From: Acinetobacter sp. P8-3-8
GTDB lineage: Bacteria > Pseudomonadota > Gammaproteobacteria > Pseudomonadales > Moraxellaceae
Assembly (NCBI RefSeq): GCF_000214135.1
Contig: NZ_AFIE01000036.1
Span: 1-36,808, forward strand
DNA: 36,808 nt
Reading direction: 5' to 3'
Part shown: positions 16,226 through 23,942 of the stretch, in pieces
Layout of the letters: the number at the start of each line of letters is the position of its first letter
How positions within the stretch are numbered: position 1 is the first letter of the stretch
The notes under the pieces: model-generated
The model's input: the letters and a program-made list of their open reading frames with translations, nothing else
Told to the model about the DNA's origin: nothing
Database searches by the model: none
Made by a program: the position numbers and the translations under genes

Positions 16226-16708
16226 AACCATTATTGAAGGGCCGTCCACCGCCAAAGCAGGTTTGAATTGATTAAAACATTGATGATAATTGAAAAGATT
16301 GAGATTATGTACGCTACAGCGTACAAGTATTTACGGATTTGACGTCTATCGCTGAATTTAGTTTTTTCCTATCATAAATATATAGAGAACAGGATGTTCC
16401 AAATAAGAATAAAAAATAGAGCGAAGGAATGTAGGTATGACAGGAGTTATGCCACAGGTACAAATACGGAAAAGCCCGACAGGATGTCGGGCTTTTTTAT
16501 TGCGCTATAATTTTGTTTTACCATAAATTGACTTAATGAAAGGTCTGACAAAACATTAGCTTAATTCTCTTCTAATAAATGTTGCTATATCAGCAATAAA
16601 GCTTGATGGAAAACATCTTAAATTAGTACTTAGACTGAAAAAATTTAACCTAGAAACTTCAATGCAATATTGGTTATTGTCAGCATAAATTAGAGTTAAT
16701 GTATTGAT
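16226..16708. other. Intergenic region holding the GGA-hairpin RNA candidate
   Basis: No coding frame is supported. It contains an inverted repeat GTACGCT-AC-AGCGTAC (16309-16324), the hairpin array and terminator described separately (16385-16498), and AT-rich sequence downstream to the 3' end of the next gene. Confidence 0.6.
16385..16498 (+). ncRNA. Candidate CsrA/RsmA-binding small RNA with GGA-loop hairpins
   Basis: Three hairpins follow one another and each exposes GGA in the loop. GAACA-GGA-TGTTC is at 16387-16399. GGTATGAC-AGGA-GTTATGCC is at 16434-16453, with two G-U pairs. AAAGCCCGACA-GGA-TGTCGGGCTTT is at 16471-16495, followed by T, forming an intrinsic terminator. Two more GGA triplets (AAGGAA near 16425 and TACGGAAA near 16468) lie in the linkers. 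CsrA/RsmA binds ACAGGAUG-like sequence with GGA in a loop, and CsrB/RsmY/RsmZ RNAs carry several such sites. A length of about 110 nt fits. The 5' end and promoter are not defined. Alternatively this is a dispersed repeat or a plain terminator region. Confidence 0.5.
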
Positions 16709-17113
16709 TTATGATAAAAATGTTTCTTGTAGATAACTCCAGAGCATTTTTCCTTGGATTTCTTCAATTAATGCACATGAACGTCGAATTAAAATACCAG
16801 AAGTTTTGGTGTGTTTTTCCGTATAGGTTAAAACAATTACATTTTCATTTTGCATTAAAATCTGTTCATCATAAATTTCAATTTGAATATCTGGCATTTT
16901 TCCTTGATTGTTTGCAAATAACCCTTTTACGTCCTGTAGGGAAATGCGTTTCCCAGCTGCGCCTACCATTTCAAAATGATCTGCAAAATAATCAATGAGT
17001 AATGGTAAATCTTGTTCTGAATGTTTTCCACTAAAAATCTTTTCGATCAGCACGTGCATGCTATGAATACTTTCGATCGCCTTTTCTTTTACTAATGACA
17101 TGTCCATTTCCAT
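16709..17113 (-). CDS. NTF2/SnoaL-like small protein
   Basis: A 134-residue protein with the pattern of the NTF2-like fold used by DUF4440/SnoaL-type proteins: an N-terminal helix, the segment LPLLIDYFADHFEMVGAAGKRIS (about residues 40-62), then alternating strands (IQIEIYDEQILMQNENVIVLTYTEK; SGILIRRSCALIEE; MLWSYLQETFL). Such proteins bind small ligands or act as isomerases, and many have no known role. Three in-frame ATGs lie within the first five codons, so the exact start is uncertain. It is monocistronic here, and no functional partner is evident. Confidence 0.65.
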   Translation of the reverse strand: MEMDMSLVKEKAIESIHSMHVLIEKIFSGKHSEQDLPLLIDYFADHFEMVGAAGKRISLQDVKGLFANNQGKMPDIQIEIYDEQILMQNENVIVLTYTEKHTKTSGILIRRSCALIEEIQGKMLWSYLQETFLS

Positions 17114-17503
17114 AAGTGTTTACTAGATTGCTTTATTTTAAAACAAAAATAAATGTAAATTTCAATATAATTTTGAAATATATTTTCTAATAAAAAACTT
17201 ATATAATTTAAGGTATATTTATTCTTCAAAATTCAATTATAAAAAATATATAAATATCATAAGTATATAGTGAGAATGACGATTGTATCGATAAGTTAAA
17301 AAAATAGGCTAAAAAAGCAAAAAAATCCCAATGATGAAAAAAGTATAATTTTATACCTAAAATAACATGGAAAATTACATGTAAATTTAATAATTATGGT
17401 GTAAGTTATTTTCATGGAAATGATAGGAAATGGATATTTCCTGAAATGAATCTACCTCTCTAAAGAGTACAGATTATAAAAATGGCATTGACAAGGAAGC
17501 AAA
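17114..17503. other. AT-rich intergenic region upstream of the MFS gene
   Basis: No gene is supported. There is a TATAAT at 17202-17207 without a well-placed -35, and an inverted repeat AGGAAAT-GGAT-ATTTCCT (17425-17442) about 60 bases before the transporter start that could be an operator. An AAGGA ribosome site lies directly before the MFS start. Confidence 0.4.
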
Positions 17504-18847
17504 ATGGATACCAATTCAACAGAACTAACACGTTCTAATTCAAATATGTATGCATGGTATGTGGTGTTACTTTGTATGCTGGCTTATATATTTTCATTCA
17601 TTGATCGACAGATATTGGCGTTGATGATTGAACCGATTAAGGCCGATCTTGATTTAACCGATACGCAATTTAGTTTATTACACGGTTTAGCTTTTTCACT
17701 GTTTTACGCTTTTATGGGATTACCTCTGGCTTATTTAGCTGATCGGTTTTCACGACCTAAAATTATCGCTATCGGAATCATTTTCTGGAGTTTTGCAACT
17801 GCGCTGTGCGGTTTAAGCAAAAATTTTATTCAGCTTTTCTTTAGCCGTATGGGTGTTGGTGTCGGTGAAGCTGCTTTATCGCCTGCTGCTTATTCGATGT
17901 TTAGTGACATGTTTAGCAAAGATAAATTGGGACGTGCTGTCGCAGTATATTCAATTGGTTCATTTGTCGGGGGCGGAATCGCATTTTTAGTTGGCGGTTA
18001 TGTGATTGGTTTACTGAAAAATATGAGCTTAATTCAAATTCCAATATTTGGTGCAGTGAAAGCATGGCAAATGGCCTTTATTTTAGTTGGCCTACCGGGT
18101 CTTTTTATAGGGTTATTGTTTATTTTGACTGTACGTGATCCGCAGCGTAAAGGTCAGCGTTTAAATGCACAAGGCCAAGTTGAACAAGTCAGTATGAAAG
18201 CTGCTTTTACATTTTTAAAGAAGCACCGTAATACATTTATCTGCCATTATTTTGGATTTACTTTCTATGCAATGGCTTTGTATTGTCTAATCAGTTGGTC
18301 ACCTGCATTTTTTATGCGTAAGTTTGGTTTATCCCCAACTGAAGCTGGTTATATGCTCGGTACAGTTTTACTGGTTGCCAATACTCTGGGTGTATTTTGT
18401 GCAGGATGGCTCAATGATTGGTTGATTCAAAAAGGCCGTAAAGATGCACCAATGATTACAGGTGTTATCGGTATTGTAGGTTTGGTTCTACCATTAATTG
18501 CATTTACTCAAGTTGCTGAATTATGGCTAGCCGTAACATTGCTGGCTCCAGCTATGTTTTTTGCCTCATTCCCTATGCCAATTTCAACTACAGCGATGCA
18601 AATGTTGGCACCGAACCAATTACGTGCACAAATCTCAGCCATTTTCTTGCTCATCAGCAATCTAGTTGCTGTCGGTATTGGTACAACATTGGTTGCATTG
18701 ATCACAGATCGTGTTTTTGAAAATCCATTAATGGTGGGAACCTCGCTCTCAATTGTGGGCGGTATTTCATGTGTCTTAGCTTTCATTCTATTGAAAAAAG
18801 GTTGTAAAGCATTTAGCAACAGTATGCAGCAGGAACATGCTTCTTAA
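17504..18847 (+). CDS. MFS transporter (spinster-like)
   Basis: A 447-residue inner-membrane permease with about twelve hydrophobic helices. The first helix carries FSFIDRQILALMIEPIKADL, and the loop between helices 2 and 3 has the MFS signature as LAYLADRFSRPK. Helix 4 to 5 has RMGVGVGEAALSPAAYSMFSDMF, typical of the spinster-like group. The substrate cannot be read from the sequence. It is followed by a terminator and an AraC regulator, then two dehydrogenases, so it probably imports the compound those enzymes handle, or an acid or amine linked to the iac locus farther downstream. An AAGGA site supports the start. Confidence 0.85.
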   Translation: MDTNSTELTRSNSNMYAWYVVLLCMLAYIFSFIDRQILALMIEPIKADLDLTDTQFSLLHGLAFSLFYAFMGLPLAYLADRFSRPKIIAIGIIFWSFATALCGLSKNFIQLFFSRMGVGVGEAALSPAAYSMFSDMFSKDKLGRAVAVYSIGSFVGGGIAFLVGGYVIGLLKNMSLIQIPIFGAVKAWQMAFILVGLPGLFIGLLFILTVRDPQRKGQRLNAQGQVEQVSMKAAFTFLKKHRNTFICHYFGFTFYAMALYCLISWSPAFFMRKFGLSPTEAGYMLGTVLLVANTLGVFCAGWLNDWLIQKGRKDAPMITGVIGIVGLVLPLIAFTQVAELWLAVTLLAPAMFFASFPMPISTTAMQMLAPNQLRAQISAIFLLISNLVAVGIGTTLVALITDRVFENPLMVGTSLSIVGGISCVLAFILLKKGCKAFSNSMQQEHAS

Positions 18848-18869
18848 CTGAATTCTATTTCGAACCAAT

Positions 18870-18910
18870 CCAAAACTCATTCAATGCTAATGAGTTTTGG
18901 CATTTTTATT
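18870..18910 (+). terminator. Intrinsic terminator after the MFS gene
   Basis: CCAAAACTCATT (18870-18881) pairs with AATGAGTTTTGG (18889-18900) and is followed by a T-rich run. A possible upstream ATG (18884) for the next gene lies inside the hairpin and is rejected as its start. Confidence 0.8.
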
Positions 18911-18934
18911 AATTCACAATCGTGGAGTGAAGTC

Positions 18935-19945
18935 ATGGGACAGTTTCTCAATTTGGATCATCTTCATTATCTAGATGAGTTTTTATTATTTAAGTCCGAT
19001 GATTATCAGACGATTAAAACAAAAATTAGCCATTATTTATGTCCACATCAGTTCGATGTGGAAGCAATTGAACCCTTAAATACGCGTTTAAATGGTTTTA
19101 GTTTTGGCAATTCTGCTTTATATGATTTGAAATATAGTGCGCCAGTGATGATTACAATTGATGATGCGTTTAGTCATTATTTATTTCGTATTACTTTGGA
19201 AGGACAATGTAAAGTTGGTGTTGCCAATCAGCAGGTTTTACAATCCGTTGGAATCATGTCAGTGACCCATCCGAACATAAAACAGCGAATTATTACCAAT
19301 CACCATTGTCGAAATATTATTTTAAAACTTTCTCAGCAAGATGTTGAAACACAATTATTTAAAATGCTAGGGCATACCAGTCAGGAGCCGATTTTATTTG
19401 ATTCGGGTTTGTCTTGTACGGCAGAAGGGATTAGTTCGATTGTTGAAACGCTCAATTACTTATGCCATGCCTATTATAATATCCAAAACTGGAGCTCCAT
19501 TTCAGCCAGTTTTACCCAATATTTAATTGAATTGATTTTACTCAAAATTCCTAATAATTATAGCGCACAGCTAAATACACAAAAACAGTTGGTTTTGCCT
19601 GCCTATATCAAAAAAGCTCAGCAATATATTGATGATTATCTACAAGATACGATTTCTTTGACAGTATTAAGTCAGTATTGTGAGGTTTCGGTACGAACCT
19701 TACAAAAAGGATTTAGCCAGTATTTGCAACAAACACCTGTCGAATATATTCGTGATCGACGAGTAGAACGAGTACATGTTGCATTACAAAATTGTCAGGG
19801 GAATCAAACAGTGACCGAGGTTTTATTGCAATACGGAATTCAAAGTTTTGGGCATTTCTCAACGTTCTATAAAAAACGTTATGGATGCTTACCATCCCAA
19901 ACCTTGAAAATGAATCCTATTCAAATGAACACAATGATTGCGTAA
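18935..19945 (+). CDS. AraC-family transcriptional regulator
   Basis: A 336-residue regulator. The N-terminal two thirds resemble the AraC-binding-like sensor domain common in regulators of aromatic and amine catabolism (FSFGNSALYDLKYSAPVMIT; SVTHPNIKQRI). The C-terminal hundred residues hold the double helix-turn-helix (LTVLSQYCEVSVRTLQKGFS, then VTEVLLQYGIQSFGHFSTFYKKRYG). The start at 18935 is chosen because it is the first ATG after the terminator and has GGAG upstream. It lies between the MFS gene and the two dehydrogenase genes, which it probably activates. The inducer is unknown. Confidence 0.88.
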   Translation: MGQFLNLDHLHYLDEFLLFKSDDYQTIKTKISHYLCPHQFDVEAIEPLNTRLNGFSFGNSALYDLKYSAPVMITIDDAFSHYLFRITLEGQCKVGVANQQVLQSVGIMSVTHPNIKQRIITNHHCRNIILKLSQQDVETQLFKMLGHTSQEPILFDSGLSCTAEGISSIVETLNYLCHAYYNIQNWSSISASFTQYLIELILLKIPNNYSAQLNTQKQLVLPAYIKKAQQYIDDYLQDTISLTVLSQYCEVSVRTLQKGFSQYLQQTPVEYIRDRRVERVHVALQNCQGNQTVTEVLLQYGIQSFGHFSTFYKKRYGCLPSQTLKMNPIQMNTMIA

Positions 19946-20029
19946 ATGGAATGATCGTTGCGTATTTGGATAAGCCTGATTTCAGAAGGTCTTTTATGAT
20001 GGATACATCATCAATCAGGAGGATATCAT

Positions 20030-21136
20030 TTGAAAATTACAGTATTAGGTGGTGGACACGGATGTTATGCTGCCGCAGCAGAAATGGCTGAAAAGAGCCA
20101 TGATGTAGTTTTGTGGCGTCGTGATACTCAGGCACTAGAACAACTTGCAGCAACTCAGCATTTAAAGATTAAAGATTATAAAGGTGATCGCTCGGTTACA
20201 GTTGGCTTTGAAAATTGTCAGATTAATTTGTCTGATGACTTGGAAAAAGCGATTCAGCATGCTGAGCTTATTATTATTCCATTACCGGCAACGACTCATG
20301 TCGATTTAGCGCAACAAGCAGCTCCATTCTTCAAAGCAGGGCAAGTGGTGTATTTACCTCCTGCAACATTTGGTAGTTTTATCTTTGCCAAAGCTATGCG
20401 GGATGCTGGAAATACAGCTCAGGTTGCTTTTGCAGAAACGGGAACATTACCTTATTTGGTGCGTAAACATGGTGTAAATCAAATCGTGATTAGTGGTTAT
20501 GCTACTCGTTTACCAACAGGGGTATTTCCGAGTGAACTTTCAGAACACGCTTTTCAACGATTAAAGCAGGCTTATCCAAGTGTAGAACCAATTGAGGATA
20601 GTTTAAGTGGTGCATTGATGAATGCAGGACCGATTATTCATCCACCACTTATTCTGATGAATGCAGGACCACTGGAACATTTTGAGGCTTGGGATATTCA
20701 TAACGAAGGTACTCAGCCATCTATTCGTCGAGTGACCAATCAACTCGATGCTGAGCGGATGAAAGTTCGTGAAGCACTTGGATATGTAGCACCGCATTTT
20801 CCATTAGCCGATCACTACAATAAAGATGGTGAAGGTGATGAATGGATGTATGGGCGTGGTGCGCATGGAAAATTAACAGATAGTGGTGATTGGAGAGAAG
20901 ATATTGATTTACAGTCACATCGTTATATGTTGGAAGACACACGTTTAGGCTTATCATTTTTAGTTTCTGTGGGCCGTTGGGCGGGAGTCGCGACACCTGT
21001 TGCAGAAGGTTTATTGAATGTTGCTTCAGCAGTAACAGGTAAGGATCTGTATAAAGATGGTCGTACGCTGGAAGCTTTAGGACTTGCAGGAAAATCTAAA
21101 ACTGAATTACAAAGCACACTGCAACAAGGAGTCTGA
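20030..21136 (+). CDS. NAD/NADP octopine/nopaline dehydrogenase-family oxidoreductase
   Basis: A 368-residue enzyme with an N-terminal Rossmann fold (GGGHG at residues 7-11) and a C-terminal opine-dehydrogenase domain. The conserved catalytic histidine is H204 in MNAGPIIHPP. Family members oxidise or form secondary-amine dicarboxylates (opines) or similar imine/amine compounds, and some act on other 2-hydroxy or amino acids. It begins with TTG, supported by a perfect AGGAGG at 20017-20022. The next gene starts one base after its stop, so they form an operon. There is no metallophore synthase nearby, which argues against an opine-metallophore role. The substrate is unknown. Confidence 0.82.
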   Translation: MKITVLGGGHGCYAAAAEMAEKSHDVVLWRRDTQALEQLAATQHLKIKDYKGDRSVTVGFENCQINLSDDLEKAIQHAELIIIPLPATTHVDLAQQAAPFFKAGQVVYLPPATFGSFIFAKAMRDAGNTAQVAFAETGTLPYLVRKHGVNQIVISGYATRLPTGVFPSELSEHAFQRLKQAYPSVEPIEDSLSGALMNAGPIIHPPLILMNAGPLEHFEAWDIHNEGTQPSIRRVTNQLDAERMKVREALGYVAPHFPLADHYNKDGEGDEWMYGRGAHGKLTDSGDWREDIDLQSHRYMLEDTRLGLSFLVSVGRWAGVATPVAEGLLNVASAVTGKDLYKDGRTLEALGLAGKSKTELQSTLQQGV

Positions 21137-21137
21137 T

Positions 21138-22130
21138 ATGACTGCGATCCATAATATTGCAGTATTGGGTGCAGGACGTATGGGAAAAGCAATAGCCATT
21201 GCTTTTGCCTATGCGGGGCTCAAGGTGCATTTAATTGATACCAAACTACGCAGTGTGTCTGAGTTTGAACAATATCAAAATCAGATTTATACTGATCTAC
21301 AACAAGAGCTTCAATTGCTTGAAAAAATTAAATTTATTCAAACTGAACAAGTGCTATTTATTCTGAATAAGATCGAAGTCTTGAGTAAAGAGAATAGTGT
21401 TGCTGCATTATCATCCTGTGAACTGTTATTGGAAGCTGTGCCTGAAGTTAGGCAGCAAAAACAAGATATTTTCGCTTGGCTTGACTCCTATATTTCTAAA
21501 GATTGCATTGTAGCATCGACCACCTCCACTTTTCTGGTCACTGATATTGCGGAGATGGTTTCTCTCCCTGAACGAGTGGTCAATGCGCATTGGCTGAATC
21601 CCGCCTATCTTGTTCCGTTAGTGGAGTTAAGTCGTTCAGAACAGACTTCAAATGAAGTGGTCAATCGTTTGAAAACATTCCTGCATGATATTGGCAAAGT
21701 CCCCGTCGTTTGTAATGCTAAAGCAGGTTATATCGTCCCTCGAATTCAAGCATTGGCGATGAATGAAGCAGCTAGAATGGTAGAAGAAGGTGTAGCTTCA
21801 GTTGAAGATATTGATACTGCAATTCGGACAGGATTTGGTTTACGTTTTTCGATTTTAGGTTTACTCGAATTCATCGACTGGGGTGGAGGAGATATACTGT
21901 ATTACGCTTCACAGTATTTGGAAAAGGAGTTGGGTGATCGCTATCGTACCCCTGAAATTATTGCAGAAAATATGCGTCAACAACGTAATGGTCTGAGAGA
22001 AAAACAGGGTTTTTATAATTATCAAAATATAGATGTTGAGCAATATAAATTACAGGTTTTACACACATTTTCAGATCGTATTGAGAAAAATAATTTAAAA
22101 CCAAAATTTAATATTTCTCCAAACCAATAA
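21138..22130 (+). CDS. 3-hydroxyacyl-CoA dehydrogenase-family protein
   Basis: A 330-residue NAD-dependent dehydrogenase. The Rossmann motif GAGRMG is at residues 11-16, STTST at about 127-131, the catalytic His-Glu pair is H151 (NAHWLNP) and E163 (PLVEL), and the C-terminal dimerisation domain begins near 195. The WLNPAYLVPLVE and GYIVPRI motifs differ from fatty-acid enzymes and are closer to the group that acts on free hydroxy acids such as carnitine-like compounds. The start at 21138 follows the upstream stop by one base and has AAGGAG. With the opine-family enzyme it probably forms a two-step oxidation, substrate unknown. Confidence 0.85.
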   Translation: MTAIHNIAVLGAGRMGKAIAIAFAYAGLKVHLIDTKLRSVSEFEQYQNQIYTDLQQELQLLEKIKFIQTEQVLFILNKIEVLSKENSVAALSSCELLLEAVPEVRQQKQDIFAWLDSYISKDCIVASTTSTFLVTDIAEMVSLPERVVNAHWLNPAYLVPLVELSRSEQTSNEVVNRLKTFLHDIGKVPVVCNAKAGYIVPRIQALAMNEAARMVEEGVASVEDIDTAIRTGFGLRFSILGLLEFIDWGGGDILYYASQYLEKELGDRYRTPEIIAENMRQQRNGLREKQGFYNYQNIDVEQYKLQVLHTFSDRIEKNNLKPKFNISPNQ

Positions 22131-22142
22131 ACTTTTTTTATC

Positions 22143-22179
22143 AGCTAAAGCCCATTTTTGTTTATGGGCTTTAGCTTTT
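22143..22179 (+). terminator. Strong terminator between the dehydrogenase operon and iacR
   Basis: A 13-base perfect stem (AGCTAAAGCCCAT at 22143-22155 with ATGGGCTTTAGCT at 22164-22176) is followed by a short T run. It lies between convergent genes and may serve both, though the T run favours the plus strand. Confidence 0.8.
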
Positions 22180-22196
22180 GGGCTTGTAAATACGAG

Positions 22197-22664
22197 CTAG
22201 CTAGGTGGCATGAGGTCAAATATCTTTTTTAATTGTGCATTCAGATGATGAAGCTCGTCGTCATCAAAAGCATTCAAAATTCCAGACAGAGTTACTTGGC
22301 TAATTTGATTAATTTGCTCAATCAAAACTTTGCCTTTTTCAGTCAATTTGACCATTGAAATACGTTCATCTGACTCAGAAGAGAACACTTGAACAATATC
22401 ATCCTCAACCAAACGATAAATGGCTTTGGTTGCTGTAGTCAGTTTAAGCGTAGATAAATTGGCAATTTCAGTAATGCTGGCTTGACCTAAAGCATTGGTA
22501 CTCAGAATAATTCTACGACGAGTATTATCAATTCCCAATTTTTTTATTGATTTTTCAATGAGCTGAGTATATTTCCCATTGACTTGTGATATCCAGAAAA
22601 ATGGATAACTCTGTAAACTGCTAGGTTCATTATTCGGTAGAAATTGTTCTAAATGAGTAAGCAT
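22197..22664 (-). CDS. iacR: MarR-family repressor of the IAA catabolic genes
   Basis: A 155-residue winged-helix regulator. The HTH region is ASITEIANLSTLKLTTATKAIYRL and the wing is SDERISMVKLTEKGK. It is divergent from iacH, which matches the known Acinetobacter arrangement where a MarR repressor is relieved by indole-3-acetate. The ATG at 22664 is used; an in-frame TTG two codons upstream is the alternative, and neither has a strong ribosome site. It probably binds the 148-base gap it shares with iacH. The identity rests on family plus gene context. Confidence 0.85.
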   Translation of the reverse strand: MLTHLEQFLPNNEPSSLQSYPFFWISQVNGKYTQLIEKSIKKLGIDNTRRRIILSTNALGQASITEIANLSTLKLTTATKAIYRLVEDDIVQVFSSESDERISMVKLTEKGKVLIEQINQISQVTLSGILNAFDDDELHHLNAQLKKIFDLMPPS

Positions 22665-22751
22665 AGCCAAGTGATAACTTTATAAAAATAACTATCAATC
22701 ATTATACAAAAATTAAAACTTATTTTCTGTGTTCTTGGTGATGAAAAATAC

Positions 22752-22780
22752 TTGACAATTACATTACTTTTTACGATATT
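22752..22780 (+). promoter_or_regulatory. Candidate promoter of the iacH operon
   Basis: A perfect -35 TTGACA (22752-22757) is followed after 17 bases by GATATT (22775-22780), which matches four of six consensus -10 bases. It lies in the divergent iacR-iacH gap 33 bases ahead of iacH, where a repressor could block it. Confidence 0.5.
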
Positions 22781-22812
22781 TATATTAAGGATAAAAATAC
22801 ATGGAAAAGTGA

Positions 22813-23922
22813 ATGAATATTATTGTACAAGAGGTACAAAAAGGAGTGGGCGCTTTGAAGGTCATGGTGAAAGACTCCATAGACATTCAAGGGATGAAAA
22901 CTATGTCGGGCAGTAAAGCACTCATGCAGAGTCAGCCTGCAACAACAAATGCAGAAGTTGTAGATCGTATTTTATTGGCAGATTGTCAAATTACAGCAAA
23001 AACTAATTTACACGAACTTGCTTTTGGTATTACAGGGATTAATCACACTTTTGGTACTGCACTGAATCCTAAATATCCTGCCCTTATTCCTGGTGGTTCT
23101 TCAAGTGGTTCAGCAGCTGCCGTTGCAGCTGGGCTTGCTGATTTTAGCTTAGGCACTGATACAGGTGGTTCGATTCGTATGCCTGCTGCATGTTGCGGTA
23201 TTTATGGTTTAAAGCCAACGTTCAATCGGGTGAGTCGCCAAGGCGTGCAACCAGCAGAGAGTTCATTGGATTGTGTAGGACCATTTGCAAATTCTGTAGA
23301 AATGATTGAAACAGCAATGCAGATCATTGACCCGACGTTTCAACCAATCGCATCTCTGACGCAAGCTCCAAAACTTGCTGTTCTCGACGTTAAAGCTGAT
23401 ACAGCGGTATTGGACTGTATTCAAAAATTTTTTGCTCAAAAAAGTCTTGTACCAAAACATGTCTCAGTCGACAGCTTTGAATCAGCATTTCAGGCTGGGA
23501 TGCAAATTATTAACTATGAAAGTTGGCAAGCTTATGGCGAATTAACCGAAACAGGTTTATTGGGTAAGGATGTGCAGCATCGTTTACTCAAAGCGGCAGA
23601 AACGACCCTGCAACAGGTTGAACAAGCTGAGTGTATTAGAACAAAATTTATTCAGGAAATTGATCACTTATTCACTGAATATGATGCCTTGTTATTGCCG
23701 ACTCTCCCACAAATCCCACCAAAACTGATTGATGCAGAAAATACGGTCGCTTTTTTGAATTTAACCGCTTTGGTACGTCCTTTTAATTTGTCTGGACATC
23801 CTGCGATTTCAATACCACTTGAAACAGAAGAAGGCTTACCTGTGGGATTGCAAATAGTAGCGAAACAAAATGCAGATGAGCATTTGTGTGCGATAGCAAG
23901 CTATATCGTGAATGCAGTGTAA
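22813..23922 (+). CDS. iacH: Amidase-signature family protein IacH
   Basis: A 369-residue member of the amidase signature family. The catalytic Lys-Ser-Ser triad is K20 (VMVKDSID), S97 (PGGSSSGSA) and S120 (TDTGGSIRMPA). It is shorter than many amidases (450-500 residues), mainly because the region before the catalytic lysine is minimal. In iac loci the first or last gene is such an amidase; it may hydrolyse an amide form of the hormone (for example indole-3-acetamide) or an intermediate, but its step is not settled. It is the first gene of the operon after the divergent iacR promoter and ends 20 bases before iacA. Confidence 0.85.
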   Translation: MNIIVQEVQKGVGALKVMVKDSIDIQGMKTMSGSKALMQSQPATTNAEVVDRILLADCQITAKTNLHELAFGITGINHTFGTALNPKYPALIPGGSSSGSAAAVAAGLADFSLGTDTGGSIRMPAACCGIYGLKPTFNRVSRQGVQPAESSLDCVGPFANSVEMIETAMQIIDPTFQPIASLTQAPKLAVLDVKADTAVLDCIQKFFAQKSLVPKHVSVDSFESAFQAGMQIINYESWQAYGELTETGLLGKDVQHRLLKAAETTLQQVEQAECIRTKFIQEIDHLFTEYDALLLPTLPQIPPKLIDAENTVAFLNLTALVRPFNLSGHPAISIPLETEEGLPVGLQIVAKQNADEHLCAIASYIVNAV

Positions 23923-23942
23923 TAAATCCAAGGAGCTAGGTA

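Noticed and set aside
17173-17207. TTGAAA and TATAAT as a promoter for the MFS gene
   Set aside because: The spacing is 23 bases, too long for a standard sigma-70 promoter, and the site is nearly 300 bases from the gene.
18884-18934. Longer start for the AraC gene at 18884
   Set aside because: The ATG lies inside the terminator hairpin of the upstream gene and lacks a ribosome site; ATG 18935 has GGAG upstream.
20030-22130. Opine-type metallophore biosynthesis locus
   Set aside because: An opine-dehydrogenase-family gene is present, but there is no nicotianamine-synthase-like gene, TonB receptor or metal transporter nearby.
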